Numbered from the stretch's first letter, positions 10,101-20,644 are shown. The stretch: 64,000 bases of DNA from Liopterus haemorrhoidalis (GCA_963971575.1 OZ020611.1:201362419-201426418); one strand, 5' to 3'. A program made the numbers and translations. The notes: generated by a model from the letters alone, not told the origin.

Positions 10101-13100
10101 ATGGCGGAATCTGACAACTACGTTGACGCGACACAGGATTCGAATAGATCATGTGATACAACAAATGGAAACGATACGACGTCCGCCCAGACGAATAACA
10201 TGAATGTTAATGAAATGCTGCAATTACTTTTAGCTACTATGTTAAGACGTGAGACTCGTGGTGATAGCGCAAGTCCCAGTTCAACAGAAACAACCCGTTC
10301 AAGTGCAAGCAAACTTCCCTTTTCAGAAATCGGTGCGCAAATTCCTAAATTCGGGCAAGCTGGTGACGAATCGCTTGATGTTGAAGTCTGGCTACAGCGA
10401 GTCGATGACATTCAGTTAATGTACGAAGTATCAGACCAAACGATGAAAGTGTTGGCAACAAATCGCTTACTAGGCAACGCTCGTAAATGGTATGAATCGA
10501 CACCTGATATTCATTGTAAGCCATGGGCTGGAATTAAAAGCGAGTTGCGAGATCTTTTTGGTAACAGGATCGATGAAATAGATATTTTAGAAAAGATACG
10601 AAGCATGCGTTGGAAGTCAAACGAGTCATTCGAGGACTACTTCCATGCGAAGGTACGCTTAGGGCGACAGATCAAAATGAGGGATGAGGAAATGATCCAA
10701 CATCTCATTCGAGGGATCGATAATTTCACAGTCCGTACACAAATGATTACGAACAAACATACTTCATTATCCAAACTGCTTTCGACAATGAAGATGGTGT
10801 CTAAAGAAATGACACGTACAGATCAAAAGCGATCACGTGAACCGTTCTCCGAACAAAAGAAAGTTAGAGACTTTAACCGAGTTAAGATACCCGACAAAAC
10901 TGGTGTAGTTGACTCTGCGAAAAATGCTGTTAGCAACCCAAGAAATGCGATTGTGTGTTTTAAGTGTAATAAACAGGGACACATAGCCCGTGAGTGCCCA
11001 GAAAAACGTAAAAGCGACGAGAAACAATCTTCAATCGATGCAACGGTATCCTCAGTGCACCGTATTGAAACTGACAACCACCTATTTCACAAAGAGTGTG
11101 TAGTTAACGGTCGAGCGGTATGCGCTATGCTCGACACGGGCGCGAAATCAAACTTGATCCGTGAGAAATTAATCTGCGAACTAGATGTGCAAGTGCGTCC
11201 ATCTCAAAATGTGTTAATTGGACTAAACGATACACGAGTGATGTGTAGTGAAGTTGTTGACTTAGAAATCCAAATGGACAATGAACATTATGAACTTGAA
11301 GCTATAGTGGTACCAGATCTATCAATTCGTGATGATCTACTTTTAGGCAGGGAGTTTTTAACCTGTGTTGAACTGATCTACGCTAATAGTTGTGTAACGA
11401 TTCGCAAGCCGAAAGTAGAAATGCCTGCTAGTGAGTGTAGTGAATCAGACATTTTTAGAATTGACACTGACTGTTTATGTGGCCCAATTGAGGTTAATGT
11501 TGGTGAAGTGGCCTTGAACACTAAACGCGAAATCCGTGAAATAGTGATAGATTCTCAAGATTTCCCGGAAGAAACTTCAAACGTTACCGGTAGTGAAATC
11601 CGAACCAAGATGAAGATCACACTTAAAGATGATAGGCCAATAGGGTTTTCCCCTCGACGATTATCATTCCATGAAAAAGAATTTGTTGATGCTGAAATTA
11701 ACAGGCTGTTGAAGAAGGGAGTGATACGACCCAGCGTTTCGGACTACGCAAGCCCCATAGTCCTTGTTAGAAAGAAAAATAATGAATATCGTCTCTGCGT
11801 GGACTATCGAGCCCTTAACAAGGTGACCTTCAAAGATAAATATCCTCTTCCGCATATCGATGACTTGATAAATAATCTAAGTCAGAAAGAGTACTTTTCA
11901 ACATTGGATTTTAAGAGCGGATTTCATCATGTTTATTTAGAAGAGCGATCTATAAAGTATACCTCATTTGTAGTGCCTGGAGGACAATATGAATACGTTA
12001 AAATGCCTTTTGGGTTATGCAATGGTCCTGCTGTTTTCCAAAGGTTTGTGACAGAGATCTTCCACGATCTAGTGGTGAGTGGTGAGATTCAAATATATCT
12101 CGACGACATTTTGGTTGCAAGCAAATCATTACAAGAGCATATTGCTACCCTGAAAAAGATAATGGAACGAATAAAAAGAAGCAGATTACAACTTCGCCTA
12201 GACAAATGCAAATTTGCAATGAAACATTTGGAATATTTAGGTTACCGTATTTCCAAAGATATGATACAACCTGGTAATGAAAAGACGTCAGCAGTTGAAC
12301 GCTTCCCACTGCCGACAAACGAGCATGAGCTTAGACGTTTTCTAGGCTTAACAGGCTATTTCAGGAGGTTCATAAAAAGTTACGCCACGATAGCCAAGCC
12401 GTTATCCGACTTACTTCAGAAAGACAAGAAGTTCGTTATGAATGAGGTTCAACGCTCAGCATTCGAGAACCTTAAGACATGTCTGGTGAGCGAACCCATA
12501 TTAAAAATCTACAACAGATATCTAGAGACTGAGCTGCATACTGATGCTAGCGCTAGTGGCCTAGGCGCCATATTACTACAACGACATGAAGACAATAAAC
12601 TTCATCCCGTGTTTTACGCAAGCTGGAAGACGACGCCTGAAGAGTCTAGGTACAGTAGTTTCAAACTTGAGACTCTAGCCGTCATCAAAGCTATAGACAA
12701 GTTTCGTATTTACCTGCTTGGTAAGAACTTTAAAATCATTACAGACTGTAGTGCCCTGAAACAGACTTTGGCTAAGAAGGATGCCAATAGACAAATATTC
12801 GGCTGGTGCATCAAACTGGAAGAGTATGATTACACCATCGAACACCGTCATGGTAAAAATATTAGTCACGTTGATTGTCTTAGTAGATGTTATACCTATG
12901 TCATAGAACAAGCTGCCGATGAGCTACACAACAAGCTGGTTATCTTACAAGACGTAGACGAAGAAATCACCCGACAAGGTCAGCTGGTCTCAATTCAGAG
13001 GGTATCTCCACCTTCTGATCGTGCCCCGAAGATGGCATCAAAGTTCGTGGGGCCCTACCAGGTCAAAAGGGTCCTCGACAATGACAGGTTCGTCGTGGCC

Positions 13101-13361
13101 GATGTTCCAGGCCACCTCCGTACGCAGAAGCCCTACGAAGGCATCTTACCATCCGAACGGATGAAACCGTGGGTAAACGGAGAATCCTCCTCCGATGAAG
13201 AAGACGATCCACCTTCCGATGATGACATCGAGGACGATGTCGTCTCCAGGACGGCCGACTGTAACATTACAGGTTGCCTATCCTCCCCTGACAGATGCGC
13301 AGATGACCAATGGCTATTAGGATATACAGTTGACGGCCAACCACGGTTCCAAACACGTTAA
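10101..13361 (+). CDS. Gag-Pol fusion polyprotein (Ty3/gypsy), integrase catalytic core absent
   Basis: The frame is open from 10068. ATG at 10101 (CAAAATGGCGG) has the better context and starts MAESDNYVD. Residue numbers here count from 10068. Gag occupies about the first 290 residues and ends in a CCHC knuckle (C297, C300, H305, C310). The protease has LDTGAKS (D356). RT has RLCVDYRALN, FGLCNGPAVFQ and YLDD (677-680). RNase H starts at HTDASASGLG (D826) and ends near VDCLSR (D936). The next 30 residues lead straight into GQLVSIQR and then KFVGPYQVKRVLDNDRFVV (GPY 995-997), the usual integrase C-terminal domain. The HHCC and DDE regions, normally some 300 residues, are gone without a frameshift. 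The last 34 codons lie in the 3' LTR. Gag and Pol share one frame, with no shift site. Confidence 0.92.
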   Translation: MAESDNYVDATQDSNRSCDTTNGNDTTSAQTNNMNVNEMLQLLLATMLRRETRGDSASPSSTETTRSSASKLPFSEIGAQIPKFGQAGDESLDVEVWLQRVDDIQLMYEVSDQTMKVLATNRLLGNARKWYESTPDIHCKPWAGIKSELRDLFGNRIDEIDILEKIRSMRWKSNESFEDYFHAKVRLGRQIKMRDEEMIQHLIRGIDNFTVRTQMITNKHTSLSKLLSTMKMVSKEMTRTDQKRSREPFSEQKKVRDFNRVKIPDKTGVVDSAKNAVSNPRNAIVCFKCNKQGHIARECPEKRKSDEKQSSIDATVSSVHRIETDNHLFHKECVVNGRAVCAMLDTGAKSNLIREKLICELDVQVRPSQNVLIGLNDTRVMCSEVVDLEIQMDNEHYELEAIVVPDLSIRDDLLLGREFLTCVELIYANSCVTIRKPKVEMPASECSESDIFRIDTDCLCGPIEVNVGEVALNTKREIREIVIDSQDFPEETSNVTGSEIRTKMKITLKDDRPIGFSPRRLSFHEKEFVDAEINRLLKKGVIRPSVSDYASPIVLVRKKNNEYRLCVDYRALNKVTFKDKYPLPHIDDLINNLSQKEYFSTLDFKSGFHHVYLEERSIKYTSFVVPGGQYEYVKMPFGLCNGPAVFQRFVTEIFHDLVVSGEIQIYLDDILVASKSLQEHIATLKKIMERIKRSRLQLRLDKCKFAMKHLEYLGYRISKDMIQPGNEKTSAVERFPLPTNEHELRRFLGLTGYFRRFIKSYATIAKPLSDLLQKDKKFVMNEVQRSAFENLKTCLVSEPILKIYNRYLETELHTDASASGLGAILLQRHEDNKLHPVFYASWKTTPEESRYSSFKLETLAVIKAIDKFRIYLLGKNFKIITDCSALKQTLAKKDANRQIFGWCIKLEEYDYTIEHRHGKNISHVDCLSRCYTYVIEQAADELHNKLVILQDVDEEITRQGQLVSIQRVSPPSDRAPKMASKFVGPYQVKRVLDNDRFVVADVPGHLRTQKPYEGILPSERMKPWVNGESSSDEEDDPPSDDDIEDDVVSRTADCNITGCLSSPDRCADDQWLLGYTVDGQPRFQTR

Positions 13362-13432
13362 ACCTTGTTATATCATTTTATTTCATGTTTGTAATTATTT
13401 ACATCAATAAACAAGTATTACAGTGTGTTACA
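13260..13432 (+). repeat. 3' LTR (173 bp)
   Basis: Identical to the 5' LTR. It contains the stop codon of the polyprotein (13359-13361). The bases just upstream (GGACGGCCGAC) are not a polypurine tract. Confidence 0.93.
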
Positions 13433-13729
13433 ATACGATGTAAAAAACTACATATTTAAATAAATTTAAGGACTGCAATCCACTAACCGCCCCCAACCCC
13501 CTCTAGAAACGCCTCTGCTAGAAATAGTATAAATAACGATTGAATAAAAAAAAAAGTATGAAACCATCTTTAACTATCATTAGTAAATGCACTAATTCCT
13601 GAGCGCCCTAAAGTCAGCTACTGATTTTTACTTTTTTATCAATCTTTTCCAACCTCTTGGTATCTCGTATACCAACATCACTCTTGTCATTAAATGAGTG
13701 ATACGAAATTTTAAATGTAAAGTATAAAT

Positions 13730-13957
13730 CGGTGTTTCCCAACGTGGGTCCCACGCCCCACATGTGGACAATTTGATTGTTCAGGGGGGCAATTCAACCA
13801 AAGTCTTGTGTCCTGAACAAGTTGTCATTAAGCTTCATTTAGGGAATAATCCAACTTTAGAATATAAAAAAAAATGTATATGTTACATAGGGGGGGCTTC
13901 AGAATTTTAGAAACACTTAGGTGGGGCATGGTAAAAAAAAAAGGTTGGGAAACACTG
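13730..13957. mobile_element. hAT MITE, ends CGGTGTTTCCCAAC / GTTGGGAAACACTG
   Basis: The 228-bp element has 14-bp terminal inverted repeats (one mismatch). Flanks GTATAAAT (13722-13729) and ATATAAAT (13958-13965) agree at 7 of 8 bases. The interior has G-rich and C-rich tracts and no coding capacity. Confidence 0.8.
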
Positions 13958-14327
13958 ATATAAATATTATCTAAGCAAAACTATTTATAGGAGAAGAAAT
14001 ATTAGGACCAAAACTCAGAAGCGCCTTAAAAAAAATGTAGTGAAAAAAGAAAAAAATTAATTAAGTAAGTATTGAATAGTCAACTTTAATTTTCAGTGTA
14101 AGTATTTTTTATACAGTAAAAAAGCATATTCATGAAGATTGATTTTAAATATTGCACCAGAGCTCCCATATCTCTATTTGCGCTTACATGTTACAGTGAA
14201 AATATATTTATATAGGTACTATAATACTATAAATAACATATCCTCTTCTATCGTACAAATTCTAATGAAGAGTAATCAGTTCGATGAATTTGATCAACTT
14301 TTCGATTAATTGTAAACTGATTGATGT

Positions 14328-14477
14328 AGAACACCGTTCATGTTTTTTTGAATCGTTGATCCATCCCATTACTTTTTTCTGGAATATACAGATATATATT
14401 TTAGAACACCGTTCATGTTTTTTTGAATCGTTGATCCATCCCATTACTTTTTTCTGGAATATACAGATATATATTTT
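14328..14477 (+). repeat. Perfect 75-bp tandem duplication
   Basis: Two identical 75-bp units (14328-14402 and 14403-14477), each starting AGAACACCGTTCATG. Identity across both suggests a recent duplication. Confidence 0.95.
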
Positions 14478-14669
14478 ACGTACTGTATATATATAATATA
14501 TTTTAACATTATAACTTTTTCCATTTCTTGGGTAACCATACCACTACAGGCATATGCTAACATTATGACATGTTTGATTGAAGACTTGTCGTAAAGTGAT
14601 CTATTTTCACTGGTCGATGCAAATACTATATTTCTGTCATCATATTGGTACCTAATGCATAACTGATGT

Positions 14670-14799
14670 ATAGGCTATTTCAAACCTTTAATTTCAAAAT
14701 TTTAATTTTTTAATGTTTGAAGTTGTCTTTCGCTAAACAAAATAACTGTTACAAGACTTTAAAATCTAGTTCTACTGAAACCAAAGGAACAGGCTATAC
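14670..14799. repeat. Palindromic MITE family M (TAGGCTATT..AACAGGCTATA)
   Basis: A short AT-rich repeat whose two ends are rough inverted copies. Its core (GCTAAACAAAAT, CTAGTTCTACTGAAACC) recurs at about 28226-28394, 37139-37322, 37430-37612, 43742-43830, 45842-46000, 50490-50550, 55205-55315 and 55453-55635. In better copies the ends read GTTTAAGCGGAACTA and its complement. Confidence 0.6.
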
Positions 14800-14854
14800 A
14801 TAAGCAATATGTAACTAAAATAAATTAAAACAGATATTGAACAGTAAGCCGATT

Positions 14855-15112
14855 CAGGGGCGCACCAACCCGAGGGTGCAAGGAGAGCACCGCACACGGG
14901 CGGCAAAAAGCCTCGTCAATCGTTATTTAATACAGTTATTTAAAATGTGAGTTTTTTTTTTTTTTACAGTCAAGTAATAATTTTCAAATGGATTTAAAAA
15001 TATGAGATTATATAGATACATTTAAAATTTTATTATGTTTTATTGTCGACATACGTAGGGGCGGCAAATAAAGTCTTGCACCCGGGGGGCAAATTTCGTT
15101 GGCGCGCCACTG
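14855..15112. mobile_element. hAT MITE with perfect 8-bp duplication AGCCGATT
   Basis: The ends CAGGGGCGCACCAACC and the complement of GGCGCGCCACTG agree at 14 of 16 bases. AGCCGATT flanks the element at 14847-14854 and 15113-15120. It is 258 bp, with GC-rich ends and no ORF. Confidence 0.92.
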
Positions 15113-15569
15113 AGCCGATTAAACCCCCGCTCCAAAATTAATTTTAAAAAATGTAAATACTTTAACCATATACACATTTAAAAAATAAATATACTTCTTA
15201 CGTACTGTATTCTGTAATCTTGGCGATTTAGCACATGTTTGCGACATACAATAGCGCAGCCAAAGGGGCGAAGAACTTTGGATCCCTCCTAGGCGGCTTG
15301 AATCTACAGAATTAAATAATATAAAACTACCATATTTTACTAATTATTGTACAATATCAATCTGAATATGTTCCTATAGATATTCTTAAGATTTAGATAA
15401 TTTATAATTCAATTTTATTCACATTGTTAATAAGGATGGCCTAAGACGATAAGCAGGTAAGCACCAAATGGGAGCGCCTGGTCCGATAGGGAGTCCCATG
15501 CAGTGAATTATTTTAGGAGATGGGGTTGGGTGAAAAGGGCGGCATTTTGTCTTTTGGGGGCACCATATA

Positions 15570-15842
15570 TAGGGAAATAAATTTAAGATCCCAGCGCTCC
15601 GGTGGTCAATTTTTAACTAAGCTAGAGGATTTTTTTGGAATTAGATATGCTATTTAAACATTTCTGGATACCTATTTGTTGATAAAACGGCAAAACAGAT
15701 TCATAAAATATTGTAAAAAATATTTATACCTACAATTTTAGCTTGACAACTGTGTAAATACAACACAACCAAATTTTGAATATCCTCTAGCCAAGTTAAA
15801 AATTGAGCACCGTAGCGCTGGGATCTTAAATTTATTTCCCTA
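15570..15842. mobile_element. Long-TIR MITE of mariner type (TA duplication)
   Basis: Inverted repeats of about 65 bp begin TAGGGAAATAAATTTAAGAT and continue through CCCAGCGCT to the AGCTAGAGGAT block, with few mismatches. TA flanks both ends. It is 273 bp and would fold into a long hairpin. A Tc1/mariner origin is inferred from the TA target. Confidence 0.75.
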
Positions 15843-15974
15843 TACTAGAAACGCTGCTGTTTAGTATTGAATATCATACGTATAGACTTTGGTTCGAATT
15901 AGGACAAACGACTCAGATCTGGGACTCTCCCACATAATCCTGGTCACATCTGGTCGCTTTAGGTTACCTATACT

Positions 15975-16183
15975 TAGGGTGACCATTCGTCCCGCATTTT
16001 GATTTGGTGTCCCCAGGGCCGAATTTTGCTCTGTACTTATATTTGGGAGGTGAAGACCTTTTTTTTGCTCTTTACTTATATTTGGGAGGTGAGGACCTTT
16101 TTTTTTTGTTTGCTCTTCACTTATATTTCGAAGTTTTTTTTGCTCCGTCCCGCATTGCCGTCTCCAAGAAAATGGCCACCCTA
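15975..16183. mobile_element. hAT MITE (TAGGGTGACCAT ends) carrying minisatellite units
   Basis: The ends are TAGGGTGACCAT and ATGGCCACCCTA. CCTATACT is repeated exactly at 15967-15974 and 16184-16191. The interior holds about three units of a minisatellite of about 40 bp (GCTC..CACTTATATTTGGGAGGTGAAGACC followed by a T-run). Confidence 0.92.
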
Positions 16184-16747
16184 CCTATACTTCTTTTGAC
16201 TTCGAGGATATTGGTAACCATAATTTGTGAAAAGCGAAAAGCTATACAGCTATATATCACAGGCTTGAGCCTCGCAGCCAAACACTCAAAAACACGTTTT
16301 CACACGACACATTTTTTTTGTAACTAAATTGGAGCCTCCCTAAGAAAAAAATTTGGATTTTGACCTCCCCCCGCCCCACAAAAAGTCTGAGTGCGCTTCT
16401 GAGCCAAGTTGATGGTGTATGTTGACAGTGTATCCACAAAGTAAAATAGACTATCACTAAAGATAATAAACATAATCAAAAATAATGTACTATATTATCT
16501 TTGCTATCACTAAGCATGATTAGAGTGATCAGATGTCCCGAATTTTCTAGATTTGTTCCTATTTTCGGTTCGATGTCCCCAAGATGAATTTTCGGGACTG
16601 TTGTGTATCTCAGTTTTTAAGAACTCGTAGTTTTTAGTTATCGTGTACAGGTAATACACAATAATATGTTAATATTTCTTAAAAGTCGTTGAGCAATTTA
16701 TATTTTCTTTTCACTTCTTGTCTGTGTCTACAACCACAGCATGTAAT

Positions 16748-16939
16748 CAGGCCCGGATTTGGGTGGTGAGGACCTTTTTTTTTGCTCTTCACTTGGATTT
16801 GGGAGGTGAAGACCTTTTTTTTTTTCTCTTCACTTGGTTTTGGGAGGTAAGGACCTTTTTTTGTTTTTTTAAAAAAACATTGTTGAGGGCCCGTAAATCA
16901 AAAATGTCTTGGGCCCGGCGAAGGCTTAGTTCGCCACTG
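16748..16939. mobile_element. hAT MITE (CAGGCCCGG/CGCCACTG ends) with the same minisatellite
   Basis: CATGTAAT flanks it exactly at 16740-16747 and 16940-16947. The ends differ from those of 15975-16183, yet the interior is the same GGTGAGGACC-T(n)-CTCTTCACTT repeat in three units. Confidence 0.88.
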
Positions 16940-17304
16940 CATGTAATTTGTCGAGAAATTTGAGCGAATTCGGCTCAAAAATCAAGGATCAGAACCAATC
17001 GTTACTCCTCACGAGTACATTTTTGCAAACGTGATCATTTTTAATTCTATTACTGCAATTTTTATGTGATTCTTTCATTATTATTTACCTACATAATTTT
17101 TATTTATTTTTATGTTATTTAGTTATATTCATATGATTCATTCATACTATGTGACGATTAATCATGTTCATGTTCGAAAGAAATCTCTCAAGTGTTCAAG
17201 GTAAATGTAAAATAATATGAGAATATTCCTGATAAATACTGAAGATAAGATAAATTTCAGATGACATTGTGATCTATTTTGTAAATGTTGGCTTTTTTCT
17301 TTTT

Positions 17305-18489
17305 AGGGCTTTGTAGGTAGGGTGACCATTCGTCCCGCATTTTGATTTGGTGTCCCCAGGGCTGAATTTTGCTCTGTACTCATATTTGGGAGGTGAAGAC
17401 CTTTTTTTTTGCTCTTTACTTATATTTGGGAGATGAGGACCTTTTTGTTGTTTGCTCATCACTTATATTTCGGAAGTGACGACCTTTTTTTTGCTCCGTC
17501 CCGCATTGCCTTCTCCAAGAAAATGGTCACCCTATTTGTAGGTATAACCAAGAAACCCTTATAACGTCAGTCAAGTGACTGTACGGTAGAAATTGTGGCT
17601 AAACGGATGGTTTTAGAAAGTTGAAATTTGGTATGCTTGTACAACTCTTTAACCCGCATATAGGAAAACTCAAAAAACACATTGCAGGAAAAATATATAC
17701 AAATTTATACTGAACGCAAAAATAAGTATTTTATTTAAAATTTTATGTGGGGTATCAAATGAAACGTATAATGCGTGGATAAACCAACACATTTTTAATT
17801 TTGAATAATCAATTTTTTTATGGGATTTACCCTAAAAAATGTGTCAAAAACTTTTTTCCCCTCAACCTTTTTCCCAGGGGGTTGAGCTAAAAAACTGAAA
17901 AAATTCTCGATAATGCACATGGATGGGACCCGGAACAGTTAAACTGGAATTTTTGATCAAATTAGGTTTCGAAAAACATTAATTTATTGTGCAGCTGAAA
18001 AAAAATTAATTGCGTGGTATCAAATTAAAGCTCTCAAAACGTAAATAAAGGACCAAAAAGTAGTTTTTTTAAATTATTTATTTTAATACGATTTTTGCCA
18101 AAAATATGCTAAAAAAAACTCTTCCCATACTTCATAACCCAGACATGTTAATCTAAAAATCAGATAAATGTCTGAGTAATACACATTAATGTGAACCGGA
18201 ATAATACATAGGAATTTCATAGCTGATAATTATTTCGAATGTTGTCGAATTTTCTGCAATAAAGTGCTTACAATATTTATCTGACTAAAACTGGATAACT
18301 ATAGCTGGGTCTTAAGAAGTCCGAAGAAGACTGGAGATGTCTTTAGAATGACGACGTAGATTATTCTTTCAAAAGTGATCGAAATTTGTGATTTTTAATA
18401 TGTACCCACAATTTGTTATAACCTACTAAATATCTACAAAATCCTGAAAAGTGTGAAAATTCACACTTCAGATACATTTTTTTAATTAT
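17305..18489 (+). repeat. Family R copy a (old; no GTCT array), interrupted by a hAT MITE
   Basis: Starts AGGGCTTTGTAGG, is broken by the MITE at 17318-17534, and continues TATAACCAAGAAACCCTTAT. It ends near CTGAAAAGTGTGAAAATTCA and TTTTTT at about 18489. The signature blocks (GTAGCCAAACGG-like, GTATCAAATGAAA, TGTGAACCGGAATA) are present but worn. The GTCT array is lost. Confidence 0.75.
17318..17534. mobile_element. Second hAT MITE with TAGGGTGACCAT ends and minisatellite
   Basis: A near copy of the element at 15975-16183 (217 bp). TTTGTAGG is duplicated exactly at 17310-17317 and 17535-17542. The target is the 5' tip of family R copy a, so it inserted after that copy. Confidence 0.92.
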
Positions 18490-19410
18490 TTGAAATTTTT
18501 AGTACACATCAACAATTGCTATTAGCGTCAAGTTCTTCCTATCATTTTTCTCTTAATTGTCACGTCTTGATTTTTAGTTGCACGTAACTGGTCATCCTAA
18601 GTATGGCATAACTGAACCACTTTAAATATTTTGTTAAGTCTGCCTACATTAAAATTAGTGGTGTAACTGAAAAAAAAGAAAAGAAAATACCGAAACGTCG
18701 TTCCTTGCGTTCCGAACCGAAAAGTCCGTTGATTAAATTAAAGCCTTACATTACACTTAATTAAAGTATTGCTGGTTGCATACTAACATAAAATTACGAA
18801 ACAGATAATTTATTGCAAAAACAATATTAAAACCTTTTGAAAACATCAATATCCATCAAATAAATCTTCAAAACGATCTACCCATTTTATATAAGTTGAT
18901 AGGTTTTATTTAAGATTATTTTGATATTTGTATATGAAAACATATATTCCAAGTTGTTTTCTGTAATGGCTTACAATAAAATGGCATTCATTTTCAGCAG
19001 TAGATAAATGTTTTTTCAGAACTCTATAAGCATACAACAAGGTCCAATTTTGTTATATTATTTGTTAAATGCATTATTTAAAATAATACATGATCAACCC
19101 TGGCTGTATTTGTAAAATCTTATAAAAGCACACATCCAAAATAATGCCAGTTTACAAATAAAAGGTTTAGAATTGATATTAACTCTAAAAAATGTTCAAA
19201 AAAATTGCTAATAAAATTATAACTTTCCTTTTAAGTTTATTTTAAAAGAAAACAATAAGATGATACAATAATTCTTACATAAACACTGTTTACACTTGTA
19301 ATCAAAATCTACAAATAATATATAACTAAGAGAAAATTGCTTTATTTTACATTTCACTTAATTTTGATTTCTAAATTTTGTAATAAAAATATATTATAAG
19401 AATTTAAAAG
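18490..19410. other. AT-rich interval without recognised features
   Basis: No coding, repeat or RNA signal I can support. Confidence 0.4.
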
Positions 19411-19689
19411 TTATTTATTTCTGTTATAACATGAATTAAATAAAAATCTAATTTTCTCATCAAACAATTCCTTTACATAACCTATATTTTCTAAAAGATA
19501 TTTCCCGTCTAAATTCAAAATCACAGTAAACAAATCTGAGTAGTGTTCCATAGTGCGCAAACGCAGCAGCAACTTGTTGAATGTCTCAGTTGACAGCGTG
19601 CTGAGACGACTGTTTATAAGGTTTATAGCGGGTTTTAATAAGTTTTGATTGATTGATATTAAATAAATTACAAACTTAATGAATAACAT
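19411..19689 (-). CDS. Unrecognised small protein or terminal exon, 92 codons
   Basis: Open from ATG at 19689 to TAA at 19411. The first 15 residues are hydrophobic (MLFIKFVIYLISI) and may be intronic or a signal-like stretch. From about residue 17 the sequence is balanced and amphipathic (KPAINLINSRLSTLSTETFNK and on to a Lys-rich end), unlike the random AT-rich ORFs nearby, and the DNA has less biased composition from 19540 to 19620. I do not recognise the family. It could be a small single-exon gene or the last exon of a minus-strand gene. No transposon motif is visible. Confidence 0.35.
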   Translation of the reverse strand: MLFIKFVIYLISINQNLLKPAINLINSRLSTLSTETFNKLLLRLRTMEHYSDLFTVILNLDGKYLLENIGYVKELFDEKIRFLFNSCYNRNK

Positions 19690-20180
19690 GTGTGTATGAG
19701 AGGTGTCAGTTTTATATTATTAGTTAAGTGTGAAGTTATATAAAGTTTTGTGTTGTTTCTTTTGTATAAGTTTGAACAAAGTTCCGTCATTGTGCTGTCA
19801 TGACAACGAAAATGGTACGTTTTTTAAACTTATGTAATTGTTGTTAAACTTTATTATGTATGCAGTTATTAAACTGCATTAAACTTTTAAACAAATTATT
19901 TTTGTTATGTAAATTTTGAGTAATTACATACATTTACAAATAACATTTAAAAATTTGCATTTCGATTTACATATACATGAAAACAAATTATGATATCGTT
20001 TATTTATAAACATGCGTTATCCAGATTTGAAACACTTTTTATTGTTCTTTCTGGAGTTTATTAAGCAATAAATCTTGGTTAATGAGTTTTTCAATACGCA
20101 TAACTTATTATTTTTTTAAGATTTGCATAATCATTTGCTCCAAAAATGAAAGATGATCTCACTAAAATTGACATTGAGGT
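19690..20180 (+). other. Possible divergent promoter and first exons of a + strand gene
   Basis: TCAGTTTT near 19706 resembles the arthropod initiator. ATGACAACGAAAATG at about 19801-19815 is followed by GTACGT. A strong acceptor (ATTTTTTTAAG) precedes a 58-bp block at 20119-20176 ending GAG|GTAGG. Direct joining gives an in-frame stop, so the first block would have to be untranslated and translation would start at MKDDLTKIDIE in the second. Further exons were not found. Confidence 0.2.
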
Positions 20181-20644
20181 AGGATGATGCATTTCATAAA
20201 AAAAAAACAATATTTACAACTGAAATATTCGCATAAATACTTAAATATTTACATATTCTAAGTATGTTTTTTAAGTATGTATATTTTTTAATTAAAAAGT
20301 AGAATTGAATGATATTTTGCGAATATTTGCGTTGTTTGACCACGCGTACTGGACGTTCTGCTAGCAAAAATGTGCCAAACTGTCGACCTAAAAGGGTGAA
20401 TAGCCTGGTGGTCCCAATCCCAGGTAGATGCATTTCTTTTAAAAATTGCCACTGATCGGCACTTCGGAGAACCGAATGTATGAATGGTCACTTAAAAAGA
20501 ATAAAAGAAATAAAGATACAAGATTTTTTCATTTACATTTTTAAATATCTTGGATAAATTTAAGAGCATTATAAATAATAATATTTTATAATGACTTTGA
20601 GATGTGTAATTAAGCTTAAAATTTGAGAAATTATATTATGAATA

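Larger units (their letters stand above)
9560..13432 (+). mobile_element. Ty3/gypsy LTR retrotransposon lacking the integrase core
   Basis: The element is 3,873 bp. It has identical 173-bp LTRs starting TGT and ending ACA, and the 4-bp direct repeat ATAC flanks it at 9556-9559 and 13433-13436. A leader of about 370 bp precedes a single long frame for Gag, protease, RT and RNase H. The protein tail resembles the integrase C-terminus of mdg3-type elements. No env gene is present. The usual polypurine tract next to the 3' LTR is not evident. The zinc-binding and DDE parts of integrase are missing in frame, so the element could move only with integrase supplied in trans. Confidence 0.93.
9261..13517. 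mobile_element. hAT-like short repeat split by the LTR retrotransposon
   Basis: Position 9261 begins CAGGGGCGTGTCCAGAAATT, a typical hAT end. Just 3' of the retrotransposon, 13480-13517 ends in AAACGCCTCTG, whose reverse complement starts CAGAGGCGTTTCTAGA. Removing the retroelement leaves about 0.4 kb between these ends. The flanking 8-mers do not match, so the pairing rests on the termini alone. Confidence 0.4.

Noticed and set aside
9733..13259. An envelope gene making the LTR element a retrovirus
   Set aside because: The frame ends at the LTR after the integrase tail; there is no extra ORF, signal peptide or membrane segment.
14284..14496. A protein with repeated FFESLIHPITFFWN
   Set aside because: It comes from the 75-bp tandem duplication, which happens to be 25 codons.
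16004..16327. Membrane-protein-like ORFs rich in Phe/Leu
   Set aside because: They are read-throughs of T-runs in the minisatellite of hAT MITEs.
20288..20491. Spliced coding exons around 20.3-20.5 kb (e.g. before CCCAATCCCAG|GTAGATG)
   Set aside because: One frame looks protein-like, but no acceptor gives a phase match with the candidate exon at 20119-20176.
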